From Chytridium lagenaria (lineage: Eukaryota > Chytridiomycota > Chytridiomycetes > Chytridiales > Chytridiaceae), in the NCBI GenBank assembly GCA_025449115.1, contig JAHLKC010000021.1:186001-250000 (forward strand): a DNA stretch of 64,000 nt, given 5' to 3'. Numbering within the stretch: position 1 is the first letter of the stretch; each line of letters opens with the position of its first letter. A program made the translations under genes and the position numbers. Below the pieces are notes generated by a model, which worked only from the letters and a program-made list of their open reading frames with translations, did not search any database and was not told the origin of the DNA. Shown here piece by piece: positions 38,501 through 49,860 of the stretch.

Positions 38501-39150
38501 CTCAACGCCCAACCTCCAACCCAAAGATAGAAAAGATTCGATAGATAAAGAAAACAAGTCTTTATGAACCCCAACTCTTTTTGACTTTTTTTGCGCTATT
38601 TCACCACTAACAAAAACAAAAGGCAGAGAGGTACAAAAAGAAAAAAAATACATGATTGTGATGAGATTAACAAGATGACGGGCCCGTTGACGGGGCCCAT
38701 CTTCCTCCACCACCCAGTTTAAGAATAAATATACAGAATCGGAAAAAAAGGGTAGGACTTTTTACGAAGCAAAAGGGTGTCTCCGCAAAGGGGGCTAGTA
38801 CGAAGCAAAGGGAGTCTCCACAAAGAAGACTACAACGACCAACAACAACATATCACACAAAAAACTCACCTTCATTCGTCTGAGCATTATATACAGCGAT
38901 ATCAAAGTCAGTCCCTTTGCCAAGTTTCTTGTTCACAATGATTTCTCGCTTGAGGTCGAACACTGAGATACCCGTTCCGTCAAACACAGCCTGATCAAAG
39001 TCCTTGGCGGACCTGAATTTATAGAAAACGACGGACTAGAGACGAAGTGATTAGTTAGATTGAGATGAGCGAGGGGGGTAAGGTGGGTGTGAGGTGGAGG
39101 ATGTAGTGAGTGGAGAAGGCGACTGGAAGTGTTCAGAAATACTTAACCAT
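35543..39150 (-). CDS. Mpe1/RBBP6-like mRNA 3'-end processing factor (DWNN, zinc knuckle, RING/U-box)
   Basis: Subunit of the cleavage and polyadenylation machinery with an E3-like RING. The order fits the family. A ubiquitin-like DWNN domain (SVVFYKFRSAKDFDQAVFDG, 39035-38872) comes first. Then YVDDSVIIPRNTSILVNRN (from 37693) and a linker with MTEEERIQAMFSTQDSQWQQ (about 37320-37260). The CCHC zinc knuckle YICYRCGQKG-HFINQC is split by an intron at about 36860-36800. The RING has FECPWCHKNMKDPVSFPCCK, then HYCDECARDRLL and FRCPSCDTP (about 36400-36240). The C-terminus is Met/Gly/Asn/Gln-rich and ends near 35543. The inferred ATG at 39150-39148 is followed at once by a GT-AG intron (39147-39036), so exon 1 would encode Met only. 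A second intron is 1.18 kb (38871-37694). One missing G near 37108 breaks the frame. Confidence 0.87.
35675..35745. repeat. In-frame short tandem repeat in Mpe1 tail
   Basis: Repeats of about 9 bp (CGTTCATCC-type on the plus strand) encode an Asn-Gly-Met run near the C-terminus of the Mpe1-like protein. The copy number is probably length-variable. Confidence 0.8.
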
Positions 39151-39436
39151 TGTGTATCAAAGACCAATTCAGTCAAAGCGACTTGCTTGCTTTCGATGCT
39201 GTATGCTGTTTACGTAGTTAAATCGATGATGGATGACGGCTGTATCAGGTCTCCGAGCAGGCAGCTATTTGAGGAAGACGGTTGATTGAAGTGGATTATT
39301 TGAAAGAAAATGAAAAAAAATTGTTGTAAAGATGGAAGAAGAAATTTTCTTTTTTTGTCCATTTTCAGGAATCACAACAAGCTCCACCAATCAGATTAGA
39401 TCTCAATGTATTCTTTATAAAAATAATTTTTCTTTC

Positions 39437-41556
39437 TCAAAGCTTTTCTCCCAACTCAAACTCACGCAACACCTCTCCAAGAACCCTCACAGCTGTCTCA
39501 AGGTTCTCTTTACTCTGGAAAGAGAAGGACATGCGGAGGAACGGTGTGTTGCCAACCTGCTCTGCATTCGTGTTGAACATGTCTCCATTGGCGAGGAGTA
39601 CACTTTTCTCAATGAGGCGTTCATAGATCAGTTTAGGTGTAAAAGGTTTTGTGGGCTGCCGTAAGGTTCATCCTGAATAAATATAAATATTAATAACATG
39701 GTAAGTTATACATTTACGCGAATGGAAAAATTTGGGTGAAAAACAAAGAGGTCAAGAAAAACAAAGGAGCACTCACTTGAACCACACAAACATGCCTGCT
39801 TCGGGAGCAACATATTCGACGGTGGGTCCGTATCCAGGGTTGGGGTACAGGTAGTTTCTTGCCGCGTCGATAACCCAGTCCCTACGAACAGTATAATGTT
39901 CTTGAAGGTTCTTCAAATGAGAATCCAATCCATCACGCCCCCATGCCTGCAACAGGTGCAACAAAAGACTAGAGAATAAACCGATTATTAAAAAAAATCA
40001 CTTTACGTGTTGTAAAGAGTCAGGTAGAGCCTACCCTTGAGAAAATCCAGATGCGAACATGACGCTAGTCTCTTGGAAGTACTTTAACACCGTGAGGAGC
40101 TCTTCCGACGCTGCTGTGAATCCGACACGCATTCCGGGTGTGATGACCTTTGAGAAAGTGTAAAGATAGATAACTCTGCCTTCCGTGTCCAAGGCAAACA
40201 CGGAGGGGAAGAGCCCTTCCGTGCCCTTGTAAGCGTACGAACGAGATGAGGCCTCGGCGTAGGGAGGGAGCTCCAAGGCATTGTAAGGATCTATAAGAAA
40301 AGAGAAAATAATATTAGACGCTATTTATAAACTGTGACGACGATGCGGAAGCATATGAATAGTTTTCGAGCACTCACCGTCTTCCACAATAATAAGATCC
40401 ATCTCACTCGCAACTCTTAAAAGCTCCTTCCTCCTCTCAAGTCCCATTAATGCACCTGTCGGGTTCTGCCCAGTAGGCACAACATACACGGTATCCACAC
40501 GCGGCGCGTCCCCGTATTTTTCCCTAAACTCACGGATCGCCCGGGGAATATCGTTGGGGAGAAATCCCTCCTCGTCCATCTTGACGGGGATTGGAATGAT
40601 ACCAAGAGGTCTCATTTGTTCAAGAGCGGAAGAGTAGCACCATTCCTGATAAGAATTTAACGACCGTACGAGAAACTTATAGATGATACCTCTACAAGAA
40701 CACCATCACCCCTCTCGCAGAGCATGCGTAGGCAGTTGTCAAAGGAAGCAGTGTTTCCGCCTAAACGTGTTGAATCAGCAAATGAGTTTATAAACAGTCA
40801 TAAACACACAAAGGGCGTCGTTTTGAATTCAATAAGGAGAAAAAACAACAGCAACATACCGCTGATCATAATGTCCCAATCTGAGTACTGTGGAGCACCG
40901 CGTTCACCCATCACAGTGGTCTTTACAGCAGCCCTCAACGCATTCAATCCAGGAGCTCCCAAGTATTGCAATGATCTATTAACAAGATAGAATTAGCATC
41001 ACGGACCCGTAGGATAGGAAAAAAACATACTCTTCAACAGAGGTATATCCCTTTCGGTGTCATGGAGTGGGATGGTGAGATTTGTTAGGTTTCCATCGGT
41101 ACCGTGGACAGAGGCAGAGTAGCTTTGAAATGGGAAAAGCTCATGGCGTGGCAGTCCTATTGTGTATGAGGTAGGTGGTGAGATGTGAGATGGAGATGGT
41201 TATGGGGCAACGGCGCAGCTATTGGAACCGGAAGCAGACAATTCTTCCGGGCTGAAAAGATGTATCGACAAAATGCCAAAGCTTCATGTATGAAAAAGTG
41301 GAAGCATCACAAGGAAAGAACAAGAGTAGAAAGAAGTATAGGGAGATGATTGATGCATGTAGAGATAAAGTATCGAGGGATTATATCAACTTCTATTACC
41401 TCCAGCAAGAGCAATCATTCCAGGCCTGCTTGCAATGTGATAAAGAGACTTGAGACTAGAAGGAGTACGTGATCTTGCCTCCAGAGTAAGCTTGTGCAGG
41501 AGGCTCTTTGCCTTTGGAATATGGTCTCCATTGGTGACGAGAGTGATGGTGCTCAT
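39437..41556 (-). CDS. PLP-dependent class I/II aminotransferase (aromatic / alpha-aminoadipate type)
   Basis: Fold-type I aminotransferase resembling the Aro8 / kynurenine-aminoadipate group, expected to move amino groups between aromatic amino acids or 2-aminoadipate and 2-oxo acids. The ATG at 41556 gives MSTITLVTNGD, and the N-terminal SRPGMIALAGG follows. Next are LQYLGAPGLNALRAAVKTTV near 40970, the cofactor-binding segment ISGGNTASFDNCLRML near 40850, VYVVPTGQNPTGALMGLERR (about 40495-40436) and LIIVEDD. The Schiff-base Lys sits in TFSKVITPGMRVGF (codon 40150-40148). APEAGMFVWFK closes near 39773. The last exon (KPFTPKLIYERLIEKSVLLA to ELGEKL) ends at 39437. Introns of about 60-110 bp separate the exons. 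The frame looks intact when splice sites are placed. Substrate preference is inferred from family similarity only. Confidence 0.88.
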
Positions 41557-41639
41557 GATGGTGAAGGGATTTGTATGAATGGGTGTGAAAAACTGAGAGA
41601 CAAACAAAACCTATTACCTAATAGATAAATATTTGAACA

Positions 41640-41663
41640 GAAAAAAAAAAAAAAAAAAAAAAA
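41640..41663. promoter_or_regulatory. Poly(dA:dT) tract upstream of the aminotransferase
   Basis: A run of about 24 A residues on the plus strand lies some 85 bp upstream of the aminotransferase ATG. Such tracts exclude nucleosomes in fungal promoters. The role here is inferred. Confidence 0.45.
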
Positions 41664-43200
41664 AGTCATCTGTAACACATACTTCTAAGTCCACGAATTC
41701 TTTTTGTCTATGTTGCACAAGCTGCGGTTATACTTTTGGATTTGTCATTCCATTCCAGCCCTTCTGAATGGGTGGGGATTCCCGAATTCAAGTCAAGACC
41801 AACGCCCAACTGACGCCAAACCAACAAACCACCCATTTCATTACGAATAGGTGAGTCTCTGTTACGTCTAAGAAAGTGAGAGCCATCTCTAGTCTAACCC
41901 CCTCTCCAACTGTTATAAATGAGTTCCATCAATGAGGTCACTCAAAAGTAGCCTATGGGCAATGTCAATGTGCAGGAGAACTCTGAGGAATGGGACGGGT
42001 TGTGCACCAACCAAGTCTCAAGCAGATCTTTGTAACCACTTCTACTTTCACAACATGAACGTCTCTTTGGCTTGTCTCCTCGAGGAATCTCTTTTTCCGG
42101 AATGATTTGCCATAAAAGTATTCCACCTTATTTATTTATTATTATCCAACCTCAATTCTTGTATGCGAATAGACAATTCACGCTGTTGTAATTCTCTCAT
42201 ATTCTCTCAGCCCTACAATAAATTGTTGTGGCAATTCACATGAGGACTGCATTTTGCTCAATGGGAACATACGGTTAATATATCTGCAAAACTTGCGCAA
42301 TGTACAAGACAAAGACCCTTGTTAGTCAATCGAGGTACCCTAGTTAGCATCCTCTCACGTTCTTCCCGATTAAGATTTTTGGAGTTTGACTTCGGATATT
42401 TTTGCAGGAGCATGCACACTGTGCAAACTATAAATTTATTCCTTTGCAAATACGTAATTACACTTGTTATACATTTTTTTCAACGAACATATTAAGCTGA
42501 TGCACTAGGTCGACATGCGATATATATGCAACATTGTTCATATGTAATTCCGCCCTGTCACTTACTTTTACATTGTTGACGTTATAACATGAGTTTAGAA
42601 TTGTCTTAAATGATGCGAGAGCATTGGTAGTATGGACGTGCTCCCCCTTTTGTCATCCGCCTCTTTTCGGTTTGCGTCAAATGACTCTGCTGAATCGCCA
42701 TACGCAAGTAATCGATGAGACGCGGTAAGTTGCACATTGTTTTCTTCAAGGGTTTGAAATGTCCAAGAGTAATTACTGCGCAGGTTAGTGTTTATTGAGG
42801 GTTAATGTCGATTGATTATCAACTTTGTTATCAATCAAGCAGAGCACCGTTAGATACGGCGGTATCATACTTTAGGTTAAAAAGGGTGTAGTATTTATCT
42901 CCATTGCATTAGATTGAATTATAAGGAACGCTTTTCTCCCTTTAAAGAATGGTTTACATCGAGACATTTTGTGTTGTTTCGAACGTGTTTTTGAGAAATG
43001 TGTCCGAGACCCTCGTTTGCATTGATTGGATGGAAGTTAATAAAGTTTTTTGTATTTATATTTATTGTTGCTTTCAAATCGCGTCTTTTGATTGGATAAG
43101 TAACTCATTCATTATTCATTCATAAAATCTGTTATTAATAAACAAATGCTCAGCACGGATATTCTGGGGAATCCAGGCCTTTGCTGCTCGGGTGGTGGTG
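41664..43200. other. Long intergenic stretch without recognisable genes
   Basis: About 1.5 kb, AT-rich. No frame longer than about 90 codons shows any family motif, and no tRNA-like cloverleaf was spotted. It probably holds the distal promoter regions of the aminotransferase and the downstream zinc-cluster gene. Confidence 0.45.
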
Positions 43201-43499
43201 GTGGTTATTTATTTATTTTATTTATTTATTTTATTTATAAAGTTGCTGCTTGGATGCTTGGTTGGTGCTACCCTATATTTTATGATATTTGATCCCTTTT
43301 AAATAAATAAAAGAGAATTTCAACCCCCGAAAGGCAGAGAGAGAGAGAGAGAGCTCAACCTCACACTTGCCTACACTTCACACTCACACACACACACACA
43401 CACACACACCCCAAAGTACCATCCTCATACATCCCATCGGCTTACTTGCTAGACATCTACCTGCAATACCTATCCTATCCTATCCTATCCTATCCTACC
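43190..43499. repeat. Cluster of five microsatellites
   Basis: Within 310 bp there are GGT units (about 43190-43205), TTTA units (43205-43240), a GA run (about 43336-43353), a CA run (about 43384-43408) and TATCC units (about 43468-43497). They lie about 1.4-1.7 kb upstream of the Zn2Cys6 gene. Confidence 0.85.
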
Positions 43500-44905
43500 T
43501 TCAAATACCCCATCTGTGCGCACCCATCATTACTTGAGGGACTTTCAGTCTAGTGAGATCAGTCAGGTAGAAAACAGGAAACGCTCAAATACGACAAAGA
43601 GGAAGAAAGTGGGTGGCTATCTAGTAGCTCCACCACTCATACAGTTACATTTTTATTGAAAATTTAAAAAGGAGGTGAGAGAAGCTGTAGATTACTTACC
43701 GCACAATACATAAATACATAGAGATTGGATAGACTTGTATACGGTGCTGTAACGTAATGGAGCTAACTGTGAAATAAGGAAGAAAAGGTTGCTGATTCTT
43801 GTTTGTGAGCTTGAATCAAATGAATGAGTGGAGGATGGGGTCATCCGAGGCGTGGAGGATGCAATGATGAGGAGGTATGGGGATGCAACAACGTCACCCT
43901 GTAACCTACAACATACAAGAACCAAACCGCATGAGCTTCTGTATGAAGTTGGACAGGAACCTTGCATGCCTCCCCTTCCTTTTAACAATTTCTCTGGCTG
44001 GTCAAAAGTTGGCAGTTTGCAACGTGTTCCGCCAGCCATCCCTCATCTCCGCCCCCATATCAAAATTTCCAATACATTTTATTCTTTTTCTTTTCCTTCC
44101 TCCTCTCCTTCGCCCAGCTCCGACACCAGACCAGCTGCTTCAACCCCCCCCCTTCCTCTTTTTGAAGCATTCTTCGCTCTCCGCTCCACTCCACACCCCC
44201 AACCTCTCGCATACTTTCCAGGAAATCACACATCCGTACATACTTTCATTACTCTCACAAAGGGAGACCAACACATCACACTCCGACAACAAAGTGTTGT
44301 TGTGGTCCTCTCACCTTGTGCGATTCTCAACTACATCCCGCCCGCGCTCTTACTTGCCACCAGTCTTGACACTTTCTTTCCAGCCCCTCATCGTAACAGA
44401 GCGGGCCTTTACAGAAACAACAAATACGTCGGAGGCGTTGTTGTTTAGATACTGTTTTTTTGGAACCCCGCGAGCCCTTGAGCCTCCGTCAACTATCCAT
44501 CAGTCCACTCACCAGTAGCTCGGTACAGCATTGAGTACTCGACATCCGGACATTCCATTCAACATCAAGAGATTGACGTCTTACACCGTTGAGACATCAG
44601 ACTCCCCACTTTCATCAACACGTTATCACTCTTAAAATCCAAAGGATTCTTGTGAGAGACTTGAGGTGGTGCTCACATCACACTCTTCGCTCTATTTGCT
44701 GTTCACCGGGGGAGGATGGTTTCCCTTCATCCTGTGTGTTGGGATACCTGCATGTCCATCTGTGGATTATATATTTTCGCTTTCGCCATCCATGCTCACT
44801 TAGCGGACAGGCCATTAGATCCTTTTATAGCCTTGCAGTCACTTTCTTTCTCAATTGCACCCATGGCCCATACAATCACTCTCTGACAATCGCGTCCTTT
44901 TAGAC
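43500..44905. promoter_or_regulatory. Probable promoter and long leader of the Zn2Cys6 gene
   Basis: About 1.4 kb rich in pyrimidines on the plus strand from 44040 on. Two overlapping open frames of about 210 codons occur here (43828-44518), but they are Pro/Leu/Ser/Thr-biased, lack motifs and overlap each other. I read them as leader sequence, not genes. Confidence 0.35.
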
Positions 44906-47144
44906 ATGCTTGCCGGACAGCCTGTTCCATCCAACAAGGCCATGTTCTACCCCCATCCTCCCCCTCAAATCGATTACGAGCCCACATCTGAGCGTCTTCC
45001 CACAGGGACCCACACGTCATGGGTATGGACGAAATGGAATTGGTAGGAAACTCTTCTTCCCTCTCCTTCGAGGACTTGTAAATGCTACAAGGCCCTCCAA
45101 GCAATTGGCTCCTAGCTCACAAACCTTATTCACTATTTCTACACGTATGAATTCCGCATTACCGCATTACCTACCACAACACATACCAGCACGCTTACAT
45201 GATGGCTGAACATCAGAAAATGTTTCAGCAACAACAGCAACCACCACCAGCAACAACACACCAGAACTTGCAGCACCTTGCGGCCGCGAATAGGGTCCAC
45301 TCTGACGGCTTTGCCCATGGCGACGCGGCGGATGCTGACGGCTTTTCAAGTGAGGCCGAGTTGGAATTACAAATGAATTCGGCGTCAATGGACGCTGCGC
45401 AGTCTCTTTCTCAGCTCTCGGACCATGCTCCTGCTCCACCATGTTTCCTATGATGCATACCGTAGCATATACTCCTCATGTTCCATTCCATGACGTTAAT
45501 TATTGCCCACCACACATGGTGAGTCTATATTTCACCCATTCTTCTCTTATGTTGTTTATGTGCCATTTTTGTTATTTTAAACGGCTCTGTAAGCTGACAT
45601 TTTGAGTTTGCTCTGTAAAGCAGGCTCACATTCAGGATCAATACAGGCTAATTTCCAGAGTCCTATGCAGGACCAACAGCTCGCGTCCCCCTCCTTCCGT
45701 CTCCAGCTCCTACTCGTGGGTCCTCACCCAACAGCCTCAACGCTTCAGCCCAGCATCTTCAGCAGATTCACGCACACGCCGCTTCGTTGCGACCATCCCT
45801 TGTACATGGGGTCAAACATGCACTCGCACCGCCCTTCTCCCATCACACCTCACCACAACCATCAACCACATCACCCACACCTTGGAGATCACCATATGTG
45901 CGATTACCACATCAGCCAGGCCATGCCTCCGATACCCCCCAACATGGAATACCAATACGGCTACTCAGGCTATGCGGACGAGTCTCTTAACCCTTATCAG
46001 CCTGTTGGCACTGCTGCTCCGGCTGCCATGGAAGGCCACCCCCTAGGTGGCATTGCGGGCTCGGAGCTCATGATGGCTGACCCCCATGCCCACCACCATC
46101 ACCACCACCGTGACGATGAGGATTGTGACAATGATAGACACTCCCAATATGAGGCAACTTCGAGTCGGCGAAAGTCGGATGCATCTATGAAGTCTTCTGA
46201 CCTAGAAGGAAAAACAGACGGTCCTCTATGGCCAAGATGGATTCCATGGATGCTGCCGCCCTTGCCTCGGTAGCTGCCACGTCACGAAGCATGCCCAACC
46301 GCCCTGGATCTGTGAAGGTGGAGCAGTTGGATGGGGAGCCAATCACTGTGGTACTTCCTGGGAGTGCTATGGCGGGTGCGGAAGAATTTGACGCGGAAGC
46401 GGAATACAAGACTGTGGCTGGGACAGAGAGGAAGAGAAGGAGACAGGTCAAGGTTGCTTGTACGCATTGTAAGAAGGCTTGTAAAAAGTGTGATGACATG
46501 AGGCCTTGCTCGAGTGTGTGAGGCTTAACCTTGGGCCTTGTGAGAATGCGCCGAGGAAGGAGAGGAGAAAGGGGTTCAAGAGGGGCCGTATAACAAGGCG
46601 AGGAAGGATAAGGGAGGAGCTAGTGGGAGTGGGACTGGTGAGAATCAATATAACTAATTGCCTTTTTTTAAATCGAGATTTGTTGACTGACATGTGTCTC
46701 TTGTTCTTTTTTGTATTTGCAGAGAGCCCAACTGATAGTGATGAGATTGATACATTGAACAGAAGCCCACCACCTAAAGGTCTTGGCCGCCCACGCAAGG
46801 ACAGTAACGCGTCCACTCGCCGTCCCTCCATGTCCAAAGGCTCGTCTTACAACGTGTCGTTCTCTGAGGCTTCTACGTCTGCCGTGACCCATTCTTTTGT
46901 GATTGACAGGGAGGGTGCTGCGGAGGCTGCTGAAGTTGAGGACATGTCGAATATTGCGGTGTACTCGCCAGCAAATATGGCGGAGTCGCAGGGTCGGGAA
47001 GGGTACTCGGCGGCGGCGGCTGCTGCTGCTGCTGCTGCGGCGGCGTCAGTAGCGAGTTCTGTGGGTGGGACGCAGGATACGGGGCTTTTTGTGCCGCCCA
47101 TGGTATATAGTCCTTCAGTGTCGTCGATTAGTTTTGCGGCGTGA
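44906..47144 (+). CDS. Zn(II)2Cys6 transcription factor
   Basis: Fungal-type zinc-cluster regulator. The DNA-binding core (about 46437-46610) reads VKVACTHCKKACKKCDDMRP, then a Cys pair, VRLNLGPC, and the basic tail APRKERRKGFKRGPYNKARK. This is the subfamily with an extra Cys in KKACKKC and a following RKER-KG-KRGPY box. The N-terminal part is Gln-rich (MFQQQQQ near 45220), His/Pro-rich with a six-His run near 46092, and Tyr/Gly-rich. The C-terminus carries a run of about 12 Ala (47010-47045) and ends SSISFAA at 47144. The start at 44906 (MLAGQPVPSNKAMFYPHPPP) is plausible but not proven; 45199 is an alternative. Introns lie near 45520-45625 and 46637-46722. Frame breaks, each repaired by one base, are near 46226, 46509 and 46585. 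The last two fall in and just after the zinc cluster. Targets are unknown. Confidence 0.78.
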
Positions 47145-47723
47145 TGTGGGTTAAAGAAGGGTGTACCCCTTCTTGTTGTTCGGACACATAGCCTTTATTT
47201 TTATTTCTCCTTTTCTTTAATTTTGGGGATGTGAAGAGATATTTAAGAATGGGGAGTGGGGATACTTTCTTTTATTGGAAACTCTTCTCTTTTTCTCTCT
47301 CTCTACTGACTCGGTTTTCTCCTCTTTATTTCGGGTGGCCTTTTCTAAAGACCATTCCTCTGTTTATGTACTTTTTTTTATGCCGAGTCTTGCCTCTTTT
47401 TCTGATGTTTATGAACGACCCTATCCTTTTTTCTAAAATTTTGAAGGGACGTTGATGGTTTATCAAGTCCCTGATTTTTAATTTTTTGGATACTCCTTTT
47501 TATATGACCTTTTTAACCCCCATGAACTCTTTTCCTTTTTCAAAAATACTGACTTGTCTCATCTTCCCTTTTTATCCCCCCGCTGATCTTTCATGGAAGC
47601 CAGTGGGCTGTTTTTATACTTTTTGCAGTGTGGGTTTTTTTGTTTTTCATGTAGTAACCTTTACTTTTTTTTACTTTCTTTGGCTTCCCATTTGTACAAT
47701 GAATCCACCTACCCCCATTCTTC

Positions 47724-47754
<31 letters not shown>

Positions 47755-48389
47755 ACTACCCCGACGGTATTAATTTTCTTCTTCTTACCCTCTCAACTAC
47801 ACCTTTTTTGGGATGACTTCCTCTTTCCCGGCCCCCCTTTTTTCTTTTTTACATTATTTAACATATTTAATTATGCCTTTTTCTTGATGGGGTTTTTTTA
47901 AGGTGGGGGGTAAGGGTTAAAATTTTTGGAACCATTGGCCCTCACCGTGATTGTTTTTGGGACATATTCTGGAGACGGAGTTTGCGGGGAGGGGGGTTTT
48001 GTTTTTTTTTTTTGTGTTATTTATGGTGTTCCTTTCTTGGGTGTGCTTTCTTTTTTGAAGATTGCTTTTTGTGATTTTGAATATGAAGTTTGGGAGTATA
48101 GTATTGGATATGTGTGATATTGTTCGTTAGGGAATGTATTTATAGGCCAGAAGAAGAAAATGTATTGTTGATAAGTTTGAGCCAGCTGGTTAAAATAACC
48201 TATTGAAGGTTCGTTCCATAGAGACATTATGACAGCTTTGGTATGGGGGGCTTTATACAACCTTTTATTTCGGTATATATACGAAAGAGTTGACAGAAAT
48301 ACATGGCGCTTCAAATGTGCCGAGGGTTATGGTTCTATTAAGACCTTTTAGATAAAGGGAGTATATAAAATAGTGTTTTCGTTAACAAA
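47145..48389. other. T-rich intergenic region, converging 3' ends
   Basis: About 1.25 kb, with T-rich sequence over most of its length and a run of about 22 T near 47728-47750. It should contain the 3' UTR of the zinc-cluster gene and that of NAA20. The frames here are Phe/Leu strings caused by composition. Confidence 0.55.
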
Positions 48390-49304
48390 TCAACGCCTAT
48401 TCAATATACTGTAAGTGACGACAGCACAAAAACACAATGCCATAGGTAAAAGCAAAAAGCAAGCCCACCATTCAAGGTCTTCTGGTCTCACGGGATTTGG
48501 CAGTGGGATAATGCTATATTTACGAACATCTCGTGGTAATGCTTTTCGCATGTCTTTTACGGAAGGCAGTGTTAGATATGAAAGAGGGGGTTGAGGGGAT
48601 TTTTACCAAAAGCGTCTTCAGACTTTTGACCGGAATAGTATTCTAGGACTCGACGGTAGATGGTGTAGCCGAATTTTTGTACATGTTGATGGCGACCGAG
48701 TTGGAGACACGGACGAATAGATCAACAAAGTAGGTGTTGTAGCTGTTTGAGAGAATGTGTTTAAAAGAGGGTTTACGATAAAAGTAAATGGATAAAGCAA
48801 AGAAGATGGTATAACAGAGAAAAAAGGGGTAGACGTTTACATTTTCTCGGAAACTTCCTCTAAATTCAACATGAGGAGTTGGGCCAATTTCATTCTTCTG
48901 AATTCTGGGGCGACGGTGAGAGCTGTGACGTGACCGTGCCAGAGTTGACCAGTTCCTTCAGCTTTTCCCATGACTGTTTTCCTTGTTAGAACCATGTGAA
49001 CATGATGATAAAGCTCAACTGTAGCCCATCCGTGCGGAAGACGGGGATTCGGCCATGACGAAATAGTCTGGCCATTGAGCGAGATATTGGAGGTAAAATG
49101 AAATGTTGTACTGGTGAGATTGGTTAGAGGTGGAATGGAGAGGAAAAGCCATACGGTTTCTGTGAGAGGGTCGAGGTTGCTGTTGATGCGGTAAAGAGAT
49201 GATCAGACAATTGCAGTAGAAGCATTGTATAAGGTGATTTGCTATTCGTACATGTTGTTGAACTTGAATAAGTCGGATGCGACGAATCGACGGACAGTGG
49301 TCAT
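48390..49304 (-). CDS. NAA20: NAA20, catalytic subunit of N-terminal acetyltransferase B (NatB)
   Basis: GNAT enzyme that acetylates protein N-termini beginning Met-Asp/Glu/Asn/Gln, normally with the NAA25 subunit at the ribosome. The ATG at 49304 gives MTTVRRFVASDLFKFNN, then INLDPLTET and YLQYLAQWPDYFVMAESPSS. The acetyl-CoA part has GHVTALTVAPEFRRMKLAQL near 48930-48870, and FVDLFVRVSNSVAINMYKKF follows near 48720. The family C-terminus DMRKALPRDVRKYSIIPLPN-PVRPEDLE lies at about 48555-48470. Human NAA20 stops at this point. Here the frame stays open for 27 more residues, mostly hydrophobic (WWACFLLLPMALCFCAVV), to a stop at 48390. That tail is also a possible 60-bp intron with a weak GTGGGC donor. 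Introns near 49255-49188 and 49170-49120 were placed by eye. The family call is secure. Confidence 0.9.
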
Positions 49305-49400
49305 AGCTGGTGGATGGTGATGGTGAAGCAACCCAAATTTTCTTTTGAACATGCAATTCTTTGACTTTATCGAAAGACCGATCCTTCAAAACCTCAGGCA
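49305..49400. promoter_or_regulatory. Divergent promoter NAA20 / OCIA-like gene
   Basis: Only 96 bp separate the two ATGs. Both genes must be driven from this gap or from within each other's 5' ends. Confidence 0.55.
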
Positions 49401-49848
49401 ATGGCCAGAAAAGAACGCATACACGCCATCGCCAGAGGTAATCTCATATAGAGTCTTTACTCATAACTGAACCAAAAAAAAAAAAAAAAAACAGGAATCC
49501 AAATGCCTTTCAAACTTTGATGGATCCTTTAAATGGGTCATTTACGGGAACGCAGGCTTCTGGACATTAGCTGGATATTTTACACTTTCCGCAAAGGGAT
49601 TATCTCGGTCTTATCTTGGGTTGGGGGCTCTTGCGATGACGGCGGGCGCCTTTGGAACAACCTACCTGTCGACAAAGTTTGCAACAAGATCATGTCTGCA
49701 ATGTTTGGTTGATTGCCGGGATAAAGAGAGCCCATTTTATAAGGCGACAAGAGAGATCATTGAAATGTATCATCCTGATCAGCAAGCGTTCTTTAAGAGA
49801 GAGAAATATAGAGCATACTTGAAGAAAGAGGGGCAACAACCTCAATAG
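49401..49848 (+). CDS. Small OCIA-domain-like membrane protein
   Basis: Short protein of about 130 residues resembling OCIAD1/2, which are mitochondrial/endosomal membrane-associated proteins in animals. Exon 1 (MARKERIHAIAR, 49401-49437) is followed by an intron with an 18-base A run near 49473-49491. Exon 2 begins ESKCLSNFDGSFKWVIYGNA. Two adjacent hydrophobic, Gly/Ala-rich segments follow (FWTLAGYFTLSAKGL; GLGALAMTAGAFGTTYLSTK). Then comes a Cys-containing helix, CLQCLVDCRDKESPFYKATR, which fits the OCIA pattern of two short membrane segments, a Cys and an SP-x(3-5)-R end. The splice phase is off by one base, so an indel or another boundary is likely. The similarity is weak, and a different small mitochondrial family is possible. 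Confidence 0.55.
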
Positions 49849-49860
49849 ATTTTTTTGTGC

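Noticed and set aside
43828..44518. Two overlapping open frames of 206 and 213 codons on the plus strand
   Set aside because: They lack motifs, are biased to Pro/Leu/Ser/Thr by pyrimidine-rich DNA, and overlap each other; leader sequence is more likely.
47231..47901. Phe/Leu-rich frames that look like membrane proteins
   Set aside because: The DNA is T-rich with long T runs; such DNA gives Phe/Leu strings in any frame.
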